Below, piece by piece: positions 44,417-52,726 of a stretch of DNA of 64,000 nucleotides. The stretch is taken from the NCBI GenBank assembly GCA_964291305.2, contig OZ219783.1, forward strand, positions 1,054,001-1,118,000. The letters are read 5' to 3'. The DNA comes from VXNF01 sp964291305. Lineage in GTDB: Bacteria; Actinomycetota; Acidimicrobiia; Acidimicrobiales; CATQHL01. The stretch's first letter is position 1. Every line of letters begins with the position of its first letter. A model generated the notes under the pieces. The model was given only the letters and a program-made list of their open reading frames with translations. It made no database searches and was not told the origin of the DNA. A program made the position numbers and the translations under genes.

Positions 44417-45343
44417 CTAGTTTGCTCCTCCAGCGCTTCGATGCAGATCGGGTTCGATGTAGATCATCTGGGAGATTGGTACGGCTGCTCGCAGGCGCGA
44501 CTCAGCTGTGTTGACTGCGTTGGCTAAGCCGGCCATGTCCAGATCGCTGTCAAACTCCAGCTTGAGGGCCACCAGCAGATCATCGGGCCCGAGGTGCTGG
44601 GTGCGAAGGTGGATAACTCGGCGTACTCCGGGCGATGAGGCTGCTGCCGCTAGCAGTTGTCGTCGATGCTCGGGCAGCGCACCCTCGCCGATGAGGAGGC
44701 TCTGCATCTCGATTGCCAGCACGATTGCGATTATTCCCAGCAGAACCCCAATGCACAGGGTGCCGATCCCATCCCAGATGGGGTTTCCGGTAACGTGTGC
44801 TAGCACGACAGCCACCAGCGCGATCACTAGGCCGGCCAGCGCCCCCAGATCTTCTAAGAGCACTACTGGTAGTTCCGGGGTCCGGCTGCGGCGAATGAAC
44901 CGCCACCAGGTCATCTTGCCGCGCAGCGGTCGCGCCTCCACGATGGCGGTACGAAACGACAAGCCTTCCAGCAGGATCCCCGTGCTTAGGATCCCCACTG
45001 CAATCCAGAGTCCCTTGATGTCGTGGGGGTGGCGTACCTTCTCGATTCCCTCGTAGATGGCGAAGCCCGCTCCCAGGGTGAATAGTGCGAGCGCCACGAT
45101 GAAAGACCAGAAGTAGCGCTCGCGCCCGTAGCCGAATGGGTGTTCTGCTGAAGGTCTCCGCTTTGCTCGCTGGACGCCGAGCAGGAGCAGTGCTTGGTTA
45201 CCGGCGTCGGCCACGGAGTGGATTGCCTCGGCCAACATGGAGGAGGACTGGGTAAGGACGAAGCCGACGAACTTTGCCGCGGCGATGCCGGAGTTAGCCA
45301 GCAGAGCGGCAACTACTGCCTTCGTGCCTACTGTGGCGGCCAC
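44417..45343 (-). CDS. Cation diffusion facilitator family transporter
   Basis: Metal/proton antiporter for Zn2+, Fe2+, Mn2+ or similar, 308 residues. Six helices are expected; the metal-site motif in helix 2 is AEAIHSVADAGNQ (H-x3-D) and in helix 5 LLEDLGALAGLVIAL. HPFGYGRERYFWSFIVAL is a signature of this clade. The C-terminal cytoplasmic domain (about 215-300) has the ferredoxin-like CDF fold with VIHLRTQHLGPDDLLVALKL. It is divergent from the crotonase gene over about 107 bases. Confidence 0.9.
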   Translation of the reverse strand: MAATVGTKAVVAALLANSGIAAAKFVGFVLTQSSSMLAEAIHSVADAGNQALLLLGVQRAKRRPSAEHPFGYGRERYFWSFIVALALFTLGAGFAIYEGIEKVRHPHDIKGLWIAVGILSTGILLEGLSFRTAIVEARPLRGKMTWWRFIRRSRTPELPVVLLEDLGALAGLVIALVAVVLAHVTGNPIWDGIGTLCIGVLLGIIAIVLAIEMQSLLIGEGALPEHRRQLLAAAASSPGVRRVIHLRTQHLGPDDLLVALKLEFDSDLDMAGLANAVNTAESRLRAAVPISQMIYIEPDLHRSAGGAN

Positions 45344-45450
45344 TAGCTTGTCGGCCAGCTGAGATGCGGCCCCTTTCCGTTCACACCCTCATCGGTAGCA
45401 CAAAGTTGCCAGCCGCGTTGGCTCTTCTGCTGCTCGGTTAAGCTGTTCAC

Positions 45451-46326
45451 ATGGTTGGAGGTAACGGATCAGGCCAGTTATCAGGCCAAATATCAAGTCA
45501 GGTATCTGGTCAGGGTTCACTGGCCACTGGCTATGTCCGGGTGAGCCGCAGAGACCACATTGGTGAGGTACTGCTGGATAATCCAAGCCGTCGAAACCCT
45601 CTGGGTCTGGGGGTGCTGCGCGATCTCATCTCGGCGGTAAGCGGTTTAGGCTCCGACCCGGAAGTCCGTGTCATCGTTTTAGCTGCCACGCCGCCCGCCT
45701 TTAGCGCCGGTCACGATCTGGCTGAGATGGTGGATCGGCCCGAGGAGTTCTACCAGGAGTTGTTTGAGGTTTGCTGTGAGCTGATGGCGATTATCCGAGC
45801 CGTCCCGCAGCCGGTCGTGGCGGCAGTCGACGGCGTTGCCACTGCCGCGGGCTGCCAGCTGGTAGCGGCCTGCGACCTCGTCGTGGCAACCGAGACGAGC
45901 CGTTTCGCCACGCCCGGGGTCCGTATCGGTTTGTTCTGCTCGGTGCCCATGGTGCCGCTTTCCCGCGCAATCGGCCGCAAACGAGCGCTGGAGATGCTGC
46001 TCACGGGCGATCCCATTGACGCGGCCACCGCAGCGGATTGGGGATTGGTGAATAAGGTGGTTCCCCCAGGGCAGTTGCAGCAGGCGGTTGCCGATCTGGC
46101 TGCCCGGCTCGGCCGGTTCAGCGCTGGGGTGTTGGCAATCGGCAAGCAGGCCTTCTACGAGCAACTCGACCGCACCGAGCCGGAGGCCTACAGCTATACA
46201 CACCAGGTAATGGCGGCCAACGCCGCTATGGCTGAAGCGCAAGAGGGTATTGGGGCGTTCCTCGACAAGCGCCCGCCGGTCTGGCCCACACCCTCAACGG
46301 TGGCCGGCGATACGGCGGCGGTGTAG
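45451..46326 (+). CDS. Enoyl-CoA hydratase/isomerase (crotonase) family protein
   Basis: 291 residues with an N-terminal Ser/Gly/Gln-rich extension of about 25 residues. The oxyanion-hole segments are PAFSAGHDLAEM and DGVATAAGCQLVAACDLVVA; TSRFATPGVRIGLFCSVPM follows. Of the two catalytic Glu positions of the hydratases, the first is replaced (region AAGCQLVAACD), so it may be an isomerase or other crotonase rather than a hydratase. It runs into the methionine aminopeptidase gene five bases later. Confidence 0.85.
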   Translation: MVGGNGSGQLSGQISSQVSGQGSLATGYVRVSRRDHIGEVLLDNPSRRNPLGLGVLRDLISAVSGLGSDPEVRVIVLAATPPAFSAGHDLAEMVDRPEEFYQELFEVCCELMAIIRAVPQPVVAAVDGVATAAGCQLVAACDLVVATETSRFATPGVRIGLFCSVPMVPLSRAIGRKRALEMLLTGDPIDAATAADWGLVNKVVPPGQLQQAVADLAARLGRFSAGVLAIGKQAFYEQLDRTEPEAYSYTHQVMAANAAMAEAQEGIGAFLDKRPPVWPTPSTVAGDTAAV

Positions 46327-46330
46327 CGGA

Positions 46331-47278
46331 GTGGCCAAGCGCAAGCGGCGCAGTTTGGTTCGATCCGCTTCGGTGCATCCAGGAATTGTTGGGCCTCCAC
46401 GACCGGTTCCTCGCCACATTGTTCGCCCCCCTTATGTGGGCAATGTTCGAGGCGAGCCAGGACCGCCGCGCATGGCGCCGGTGCGTTCACCCGCCGAGGT
46501 CGAGGCGATGTGTTGGGCAGGAGCGGCGGCTGCGGAAGTGCTGCTTCTGGCCGGTGAGCAAGTAGCTGCGGGCGTTACCACCGACGCAATCGACGAGGTA
46601 GTACACGCCGAAGTGCTGGCCAGGGGGGCCTACCCCAGCCCGCTTGGCTACCGCACGTTCCCGAAGTCGGTCTGCACGTCGATAAACGAAGTCATCTGCC
46701 ATGGAATCCCCGATAGCCGTCCCCTAGTTGGCGGCGACATCGTGAACATCGACGTGACCGTGTACCTCGACGGTGTGCACGGTGATACCTCTGCCATGTT
46801 CTACGTGGGCGAAGCTGATGCTGAGAGTTGTCGGCTGGTGGATCGAACTCGACAAGCGCTGCAGGCGGCAATCGGGGTGGTGGCGCCGGGTGTGCCGGTG
46901 AGCGAGATAGGCAGAGCTATAGAAGAAGTGGCGCGCCCTGCCCGCTTAGGAGTAGTGCGAGAGTTTGTGGGCCACGGTGTGGGCACCGACTTCCACGGCA
47001 ACCTGCAAATCCCTCACTATCACGATCCGCGAAACGACACGCTGCTGTGTGAGGGCATGACCTTTACTATCGAACCGATGCTCACCCTCGGCAGCCCACA
47101 GGTGGAGTTATGGAGCGACGGCTGGACGGCGGTAACCGCAGACCGGTCTCGCACAGCTCAGTTTGAGCACACGCTGCTAGTTACCGCCGAAGGTGTTGAG
47201 ATTCTGACCGTCACAGCTGACGGTCGCTGCGCCCACGACACCTCGGTGGTGTCTGCACCTGGCGCCTGCGCCAGTTGA
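46331..47278 (+). CDS. map: Type I methionine aminopeptidase with N-terminal extension (MapB-like)
   Basis: Removes initiator Met from nascent proteins. The start is GTG 46331 (MAKRKRRSLVRSASVHPG), 5 bases after the crotonase stop; an earlier frame only overlaps the crotonase. The ~45-residue N-terminal extension with PPRPVPRHI recalls the mycobacterial MapB SH3-binding linker. Metal ligands of the pita-bread fold: NIDVTVYLDGVHGDTSAMF (two Asp), GHGVGTDFHG (His), IEPM (Glu) and AQFEHTLLVT (Glu). Length 315 residues. Its stop is one base from the convergent degV stop. Confidence 0.92.
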   Translation: MAKRKRRSLVRSASVHPGIVGPPRPVPRHIVRPPYVGNVRGEPGPPRMAPVRSPAEVEAMCWAGAAAAEVLLLAGEQVAAGVTTDAIDEVVHAEVLARGAYPSPLGYRTFPKSVCTSINEVICHGIPDSRPLVGGDIVNIDVTVYLDGVHGDTSAMFYVGEADAESCRLVDRTRQALQAAIGVVAPGVPVSEIGRAIEEVARPARLGVVREFVGHGVGTDFHGNLQIPHYHDPRNDTLLCEGMTFTIEPMLTLGSPQVELWSDGWTAVTADRSRTAQFEHTLLVTAEGVEILTVTADGRCAHDTSVVSAPGACAS

Positions 47279-47279
47279 G

Positions 47280-48119
47280 CTACCGCGGATCCCCCGGCTT
47301 ATCCCACCACCAGGCGAGTCCCGAGACGCCGACACCGGCGCCGGCTACTAGCGCTGCACCAAAGCCACCGATAAAAGACGTGGCTGGTTTTACCTCCGCC
47401 GCTGTTGCAGCTAACAGTGCCTCGGCATCGGCGGCGGCACCAGCATGTACTGCGGTGACATGCAAGGCGCGGACCTCGTTCGGTCGGCTCTGGCGCCACT
47501 GATCCAAGATGCGCCGGTGGGCACTAGCTGCGCTGCGGGCCGGCAGCAGCCGACGGATCCGGCCGTTGTGGATTTCGAACAGCGGACGTACGCCAAGACG
47601 GTCGCCGGCTCGCCCAGCCGCGGCTGGGATCCGACCACTGCGCACGAGCTGTTCAAGGCTGCCGAGCACTCCAACTAGGCGCACCCGGCTAGAGACACGC
47701 CTGGCGACCTCGGCGACGGTTGCCAGATTGGCGCCACACTGGGCGGCGAGAGCGGCGGCGTGGACTGCTAGTGCTTGGCCGCCTGCGGCGTTGGCCGTGT
47801 CAACCACGAGCGTCGACCCGCCAACCTCACGGGCGCCCAGCACGGCCGATCGGTAGCTGCCTGACAGCTTCTCGGAGAGGGTCAGCACTACTACCCCGTC
47901 GCCACCCTGGCGTTGGCTTATAGCTTCGGCAAACGCCCCAGGCGAGGGCGCGGAGGTGCGAAGCCTGCCGGCGGCCAGTAGCTCATGGGGAGCCATGGCA
48001 TCGTCTGCGATCTCGTTCCCGTCGACGCTAACGAGGATGGGGACCACGCCGATATCGAGTTGGCGTTGCAAAGCGCGGGGGAGTGCTGCCGCGCTATCGG
48101 TCACTACGGCTACGGTCAT
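47280..48119 (-). CDS. DegV family fatty-acid-binding protein
   Basis: Two-domain lipid-binding protein; in Firmicutes DegV/FakB proteins present fatty acids to a kinase, but no FakA gene is seen here. 279 residues. VAVVTDSAAALP at 3-14, RTSAPSPGAFAEAI near 54-67 (T-S-x-P-S-P), and VVVLTLSEKLSGSYRSAVLG near 76-95 are family marks. The ATG overlaps the MFS stop as ATGA, so it is coupled to that gene. Confidence 0.88.
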   Translation of the reverse strand: MTVAVVTDSAAALPRALQRQLDIGVVPILVSVDGNEIADDAMAPHELLAAGRLRTSAPSPGAFAEAISQRQGGDGVVVLTLSEKLSGSYRSAVLGAREVGGSTLVVDTANAAGGQALAVHAAALAAQCGANLATVAEVARRVSSRVRLVGVLGSLEQLVRSGRIPAAAGRAGDRLGVRPLFEIHNGRIRRLLPARSAASAHRRILDQWRQSRPNEVRALHVTAVHAGAAADAEALLAATAAEVKPATSFIGGFGAALVAGAGVGVSGLAWWWDKPGDPR

Positions 48120-49342
48120 GGTGTCCGGGTGCGCACCGCGGCGGCGCTACCCACGACGAGGATGCCCGACGCCAGAAGTACCAGTCTGGTTCCGCTTAGT
48201 GTCCAAGAGTTGAAGATCGTGACCGTGTCAAGGGCGTCGCCGATGGCGCCGGCCACCGCGGCGGCGAGACCCAGCGCCATTCGGATCACCATGTGGAAGG
48301 CTGCAAAGGCGATCCCGCGTTCGGCGTCGTCAGTGCCGGACTGCAGTGCGGTCATTCCCGAAGTCAGGGCCAAAGTGGCCGCCAGTCCGAAGCCAAACGC
48401 GCCCAGGTAGGTGAGCCACAACACCGGGCTGATGCTCATGCAAGCTACTAGCGCGCCCATTCCCAAAGTGCCGAGGCGGGTCACCTCCAGTAGTGGGCTG
48501 CTGAGTCGGGTGACGATGACCAAGCCGCCCCCAGCACCGACGCCGAAAATCGAAATCAGCACCCCGAACTCCAGGTCCGAGGCCGCTAACTCGACTCGCA
48601 CGAGGCTGAGCCCCAGGGAAAACAGCGCTCCCAGCCCCAGCGACACCGCCGCCGCGGCGGGCATTACAGAGCGCACTAAGGGGATCCGAGAGGCGTCTCG
48701 CAGGCCTCCGATCTCGCTGACTGTGGTGCTAGTAGCGGTAGGACGGCCCAGCGGTGCCATCCTGGCTATGAGCAAAGCGGACATCAAGTAGGTCAGCGCG
48801 TCGATCCAAAAAACCACGGCGTGTGGCCGGGAGGCTAACCACCCCTCATCGGCGAACGGTAGGAGGGTCAGAGCTGCGAAGGCGCCCGCACCAACCGGGA
48901 TGCTTCCGAACGAAGATCCCAGCATCAGGCTGTTAGCTGTGGGCAGATCGTCGGAGTGGACGAGTTCGGGGACCGATGCGTCGCGCGCGGACAAGAAGAT
49001 GACGCTGGCGGCTTCCAGCACGAATGCCCAGAGGTAAATCCACCAGAGCTGGGCTATCAGCGGAATGATCGCCACGATACCCAGGCGCAGTAAATCGGTC
49101 GCCAGCATGGTGCGGCGGCGGTCCCAGCGCAGCGACACTCTGGCTGCGACTGTGCCGCCGAGAGCCGCCGGCAGCAGCCGCAGGGTGAGTATCCCACCCA
49201 CTGCGCTTGTTGAAGAGGTCACTTCCCAGGCCAACGCCATCAGTGCGAAAGTGGCCATCCAGTCACCCAGACCCGAGACTGCTTGTCCGATGAGCAGGCG
49301 CCGGAAGTCGTGCCCACCAAAGACGCGCCTCAGCGAACTCAT
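48116..49342 (-). CDS. MFS transporter
   Basis: Major facilitator, 408 residues from ATG 49342 (MSSLRRVFGGHDFRRLLIGQ); the open frame extends 29 codons upstream into non-homologous sequence. About 12 helices. The loop 2-3 motif is weak (RVSLRWDRRRTMLATDLLRL), typical of the enterobactin-exporter/EntS-like branch. It overlaps degV and starts 43 bases after the PlsY-like stop. Substrate unknown. Confidence 0.82.
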   Translation of the reverse strand: MSSLRRVFGGHDFRRLLIGQAVSGLGDWMATFALMALAWEVTSSTSAVGGILTLRLLPAALGGTVAARVSLRWDRRRTMLATDLLRLGIVAIIPLIAQLWWIYLWAFVLEAASVIFLSARDASVPELVHSDDLPTANSLMLGSSFGSIPVGAGAFAALTLLPFADEGWLASRPHAVVFWIDALTYLMSALLIARMAPLGRPTATSTTVSEIGGLRDASRIPLVRSVMPAAAAVSLGLGALFSLGLSLVRVELAASDLEFGVLISIFGVGAGGGLVIVTRLSSPLLEVTRLGTLGMGALVACMSISPVLWLTYLGAFGFGLAATLALTSGMTALQSGTDDAERGIAFAAFHMVIRMALGLAAAVAGAIGDALDTVTIFNSWTLSGTRLVLLASGILVVGSAAAVRTRTP

Positions 49343-49385
49343 GGCACCGCTCGGGCGCCTGTGGGCATAGAAGCCGACGATTTTC

Positions 49386-50111
49386 TCATGGGGTTCCGTC
49401 GTTGTCGCAGAGCAAGCGGTACATAGCAATGCGTGCTCGCTGGCCCCGAGGCGGCAGAGTGTTGTTAGCGGTGAGCCGTTTGAGCATTATCGGTGCTGCA
49501 ACGGCCGCACTCGTCGCCGCGGCCACGTAACCGCCCCAGACGAGCGACAGCGGCGGCAGGGCGACCATAGCCACGAATGACACCAACGCTGTCTGGCGAA
49601 TCAGTCTCCCGATTGCCAGCCCCGCTAGCAACAGTGCAGCGCCCGGCCAGAAGACAACCGCCAGGGCACCCATGGCGGGCGACAAGCCCCGCCCTCCTGC
49701 CCCCTTGAGAAAGGGTGACCAGTTGTGCCCAGCGACCGCCGCCCCAGCAGCCAGCACAACCACCACTGGCGCTAGGTCGGCGGCTAGGATCCCGGGGACT
49801 GCCTTGGCGACATCTAGCAGCCCACCAACCGCCAGCGGTACGAAGCCAGCCACCCGGTAAAGCGCCGTGCCTGAAACCGTGCCGCTGCCAACTGACCGCA
49901 GGTCGGTGCCAGCGACCCCCTGCGCTATCAGATTAGTAAACGGGATTGCCCCCAGGGTGAAAGAGACCATGACTGCTCGGACAGCGTGGGCGGCAAGGTA
50001 GTCCTCGGTGTTCAAGTAGTCCTGGGTCACGAGCAACGACGCTGCCGCCACGGCCACTACTAAAGCCGCTAGAACTGCTAGCAGCTGACCCGCGGTGCGA
50101 CGGTAGCCCAT
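49386..50111 (-). CDS. PlsY-like glycerol-3-phosphate acyltransferase family protein
   Basis: Polytopic membrane protein, 241 residues. PlsY motif 1 region is GAIPFTNLIAQGVAG, motif 2 is reduced to LRSVGSGTVSGTALYRVAG (canonical forms have an Asn-Pro-Gly-Ala block), and motif 3 is AGHNWSPFLKGAGGRGLSP. PlsY uses acyl phosphate to acylate glycerol-3-phosphate. The altered motif 2 means activity is uncertain; it may be a paralogue with another acyl acceptor. It ends 43 bases ahead of the MFS gene and follows selD after 46 bases. Confidence 0.75.
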   Translation of the reverse strand: MGYRRTAGQLLAVLAALVVAVAAASLLVTQDYLNTEDYLAAHAVRAVMVSFTLGAIPFTNLIAQGVAGTDLRSVGSGTVSGTALYRVAGFVPLAVGGLLDVAKAVPGILAADLAPVVVVLAAGAAVAGHNWSPFLKGAGGRGLSPAMGALAVVFWPGAALLLAGLAIGRLIRQTALVSFVAMVALPPLSLVWGGYVAAATSAAVAAPIMLKRLTANNTLPPRGQRARIAMYRLLCDNDGTP

Positions 50112-50157
50112 GATTTGTCTGGCGCTGGCAGCGATCGTTGATCTTGTCTTGAAAGGC

Positions 50158-51234
50158 TCACGGCCCTAGCACCAGTTGGATTTCCCCCTCCGGCACCGAG
50201 TCTGTGATCTCACCGATAATTGCTGCGCCGTGGCTGGCTGCGACTAGCGCACTCACGAGCTGGTCCGCATCGTCGGGTCGGCACGAAAGCAGCAAACCGC
50301 CCGAGGTTTGCGGGTCAGCCAAGATGTTCAGGAAAGTGTCATCGATAATGTCATCGCTTGGGTGCTCGCCGGGTCCGAAGCGCACCTTGTTCTGCAGGGT
50401 GGCTAGATTGCGGTGGGTACCACCGGGGACGTATCCCGCCGCGGCGAGGGTCTTGACCTCTGGCAAAAGCGGTACCTCCACTGGGTACACAACGGCGCCG
50501 ACGCCGCTGGCGGTGCACATCTCTTGCAAGTGTCCCAACAAGCCGAATCCGGTCACGTCGGTGGCGCCGGTTACCTCGGCCTGGATTGCCAGTTCAGAGG
50601 CTGTCTGGTTTAGCCGACACATCTCGGTTACTGCCGCCTCGAACGCATGCTGCGGAAGGGCTGAGTCACCTGGCGAGAGGCGTTTGTGCGCTGTGGTGAT
50701 AATGCCGCTCCCCAGCGGCTTGGTGAGCACGAGGCGCTGCCCCGGCTCAGCACCAGCGCTGCGCATCATGCGACTGGTCTGCACCTCGCCGGTCACCGCT
50801 TGGCCGTATACCGGCTCAGGGCCTTCGGTCGTGTGGCCGCCGACAACCTGCCAGTCGCCTTGGCGGGCCATTTCATCTCCGCCTTTGAGCACTTCGGCCA
50901 GCAGATGCAGGGGTAGTTGGTCCTGCGGCCATACGACCAGATTGAGGGCGAATAGCGGGCGCCCCCCCATGGCGTAGACATCGCTGGCGGCGTTCGCCGC
51001 GGCGATTCGTCCCCAGGTTTTGGCGTCATCCACTACGGGTGGGAAGAAGTCCACGGTTGAAACCAAGGCGCGTTCTCCCAGCCGACGCCAGACGGCGGCG
51101 TCGTCTCCGGTCCCGACCAGCAGATCGGGGTGTGTCTGAGTTGGCAGCGAGCGCAGAACCTGCGCCAGGTCAGCGGGACCGAGCTTGCCGGCTCAACCCG
51201 CGCCGTGGCTGTACTGCGTCAGGCGGTAAGTCAT
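50158..51234 (-). CDS. selD: Selenide, water dikinase SelD, predicted selenoprotein (Sec14 encoded by TGA)
   Basis: Makes selenophosphate from selenide and ATP for selenocysteine (and selenouridine) synthesis. A naive call starts downstream near 51066 and loses the active site. From ATG 51234 the frame reads MTYRLTQYSHGAG, TGA (51193-51195), AGKLGPADLAQVLRSLPT, then VGTGDDAAVWRRLGERALVS and VDFFPPVVDD, one open frame apart from that TGA. E. coli SelD reads RLTQYSHGAGCGCK with catalytic Cys17 and Lys20; here the TGA sits at the Cys position and Lys17 at the same +3 spacing. Later motifs (ASDVYAMGG, VGGHTTEGPEPVYGQAV, TDVTGFGLLGHLQEM) are intact. Length 358 residues. SelD proteins with Sec at this site are known in other bacteria. 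SelA, SelB and tRNA-Sec are not in the window. Confidence 0.9.
51164..51192 (-). promoter_or_regulatory. Candidate bacterial SECIS stem-loop after the TGA codon of selD
   Basis: Directly after the TGA the RNA can fold GCC-GGC-A-AGC against GCU-G-A-CC-U-GGC, nine pairs with three single-base bulges, leaving an 8-base loop UCGGUCCC. A GGU in the apical loop 15-17 bases after the UGA matches the general form of bacterial SECIS elements bound by SelB. Drawn by eye. Confidence 0.5.
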
Positions 51235-51316
51235 GGAAATCTCGTGTCGCTTTTTGGCGGGGTTCCGCCGAGAGAAAACTACTCTCCGGCAGCGGGCGCA
51301 GCCGACCCCGCCGCGG

Positions 51317-52117
51317 TCAGAGTTGGCAAGAGGGGCAATACGTAGTGGTCCGGGCGTCGATGGCGCGGCTTCGTAGTTCGCTGCCGCAGCGTTTGCAGTT
51401 CTCGCCACGTCTTCCGTAGCAGTCCAGGTGGGCAAAGTTGTCCCCAGAGGGTCCAAGCAGCGTGCGATAGTCGCGAAACGTCGTACCCCGATGGCTGATG
51501 GCCTGTCGGAGCACCTCGCCGATGGCGGTGTGGAGGGCCGCGGCCTCGGCTCTGGTTAGCTGGCGTTTGGCAGGGTTGATACTGGCTCGCCAAAGGGCTT
51601 CGTCGGCGTAGATGTTGCCAAGCCCTGCCACAGGCCGCTGGCTCAGCAGCTGGCTTTTGATCTTCCGGCGGCTTTGACGCAGTGCCAACCAGAGTCCTTC
51701 GGCGGTGAAGTCCTCACTCAGCGGCTCTGGGCCGAGCTGCGCCAGCGTAGCAATGGTGTCGTAGCAGCCTGCTCGCACTACCCGCACCCTTCCGAAGCGG
51801 CGAACGTCGTGCAGTTCCAGTGTCGTTTGGTCTTCCAGACTCCACCAGGCCCGCACGTAGCTGTCGCTGGGCACCTCACCGGTGGCGAATTGCAGCCGAC
51901 CGGTCATCCCGAGGTGCACTACCAGCTCATGTCCGTCGCTCAGGGCGATAATCAGGTACTTACCCCGACGAGCCACCTCGCCGACGGTTGTTCCCACCGC
52001 CTCGCGTGCAGGCAGAAACTTGGCGCTGGGGTGGCTAGCAGCCTCGGTGATTCGACGCCCCACCAGCCGCGGCCCCAACTCCCGACGGATGGTCTCGACC
52101 TCGGGCAGTTCAGGCAC
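51317..52117 (-). CDS. mutM: Formamidopyrimidine-DNA glycosylase
   Basis: Base-excision repair glycosylase/AP lyase removing 8-oxoguanine and related lesions. GTG 52117 is the true start because the protein must begin M-P-E-L-P-E-V-E-T-I, with Pro2 as catalytic nucleophile; GAGG lies upstream. Other marks: Lys in PSAKFLPAR, HLGMTGRL, NIYADEALWRASINP, and the C-terminal zinc finger CKRCG to YCPSC. 266 residues. Confidence 0.93.
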   Translation of the reverse strand: MPELPEVETIRRELGPRLVGRRITEAASHPSAKFLPAREAVGTTVGEVARRGKYLIIALSDGHELVVHLGMTGRLQFATGEVPSDSYVRAWWSLEDQTTLELHDVRRFGRVRVVRAGCYDTIATLAQLGPEPLSEDFTAEGLWLALRQSRRKIKSQLLSQRPVAGLGNIYADEALWRASINPAKRQLTRAEAAALHTAIGEVLRQAISHRGTTFRDYRTLLGPSGDNFAHLDCYGRRGENCKRCGSELRSRAIDARTTTYCPSCQL

Positions 52118-52374
52118 CGCAAGCCTCGAGAGACAATCCGACCGTGGTTCCACAGCGGACTTTGTGTTCCCAAATCGGCGGCCGGAAAGGGCAACGACAT
52201 CGGTACTGGTCTATAGGGATCGAGTATGCCTCCTCCTAAGATGTCAAGAACTGGCTCTTGTAAACCCTCGGGCGGTGCAGGTTTTACCCTCAGGAGTTGC
52301 CCAACTTGCCCTAGGCGGCAGTGTTTGACATTCGCTTCCCCCATCACCACAAGACGACGGACGGAGGAACGCGA

Positions 52375-52713
52375 ATGGACACCCCCACGCGGCATTGTGA
52401 GTCAAACCGTGATGCTGGCCGAGGCGCCAGCGACATTGAAACGGCGGCAGCGGGAATCGCCGAGGCGATTAGCAGCCGCTTCGCCGATCCGGATCACCCG
52501 TGGCATTTTTGCCAGGTGGTCTGGTCGGCCGAAACCCAGTGCATCTGGGTCGTAACCGCGGAAGGCCCTTGTCTGGATGAGCGGTACACACTCTTAGAGA
52601 TCTATCCGGACAAGTCGTTGACCAGCGGCAGCGAAGGCGACGATGAGCCCTCGAAGGTCGGCTGGCGGGTTAGCCGACCCTCGGAGATTGTTGACTTGCT
52701 GCGTGCTATCTGA
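52375..52713 (+). CDS. Small hypothetical protein
   Basis: 112 residues from ATG 52375, with GGAGGAA just upstream; a longer frame from 52321 lacks this signal. It contains the segment HPWHFCQVVWSAETQCIWVV and ends in SRPSEIVDLLRAI, suggesting a compact alpha/beta cytoplasmic protein. Cys residues are scattered without a motif. It stands alone on the plus strand between mutM and the large methylase-like gene. No family recognised. Confidence 0.6.
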   Translation: MDTPTRHCESNRDAGRGASDIETAAAGIAEAISSRFADPDHPWHFCQVVWSAETQCIWVVTAEGPCLDERYTLLEIYPDKSLTSGSEGDDEPSKVGWRVSRPSEIVDLLRAI

Positions 52714-52726
52714 CCGCTTGGGTGTC

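Noticed and set aside
51317..51456. Short minus-strand reading frame ending in TQYSHGAG as a separate gene (51193-51456)
   Set aside because: It is the start of SelD up to the Sec codon, extended backward over mutM; ATG 51234 is the real start.
52321..52374. Promoter with TTGACA at 52325-52330
   Set aside because: No -10 element at suitable spacing; only the ribosome binding site of the small gene is convincing.
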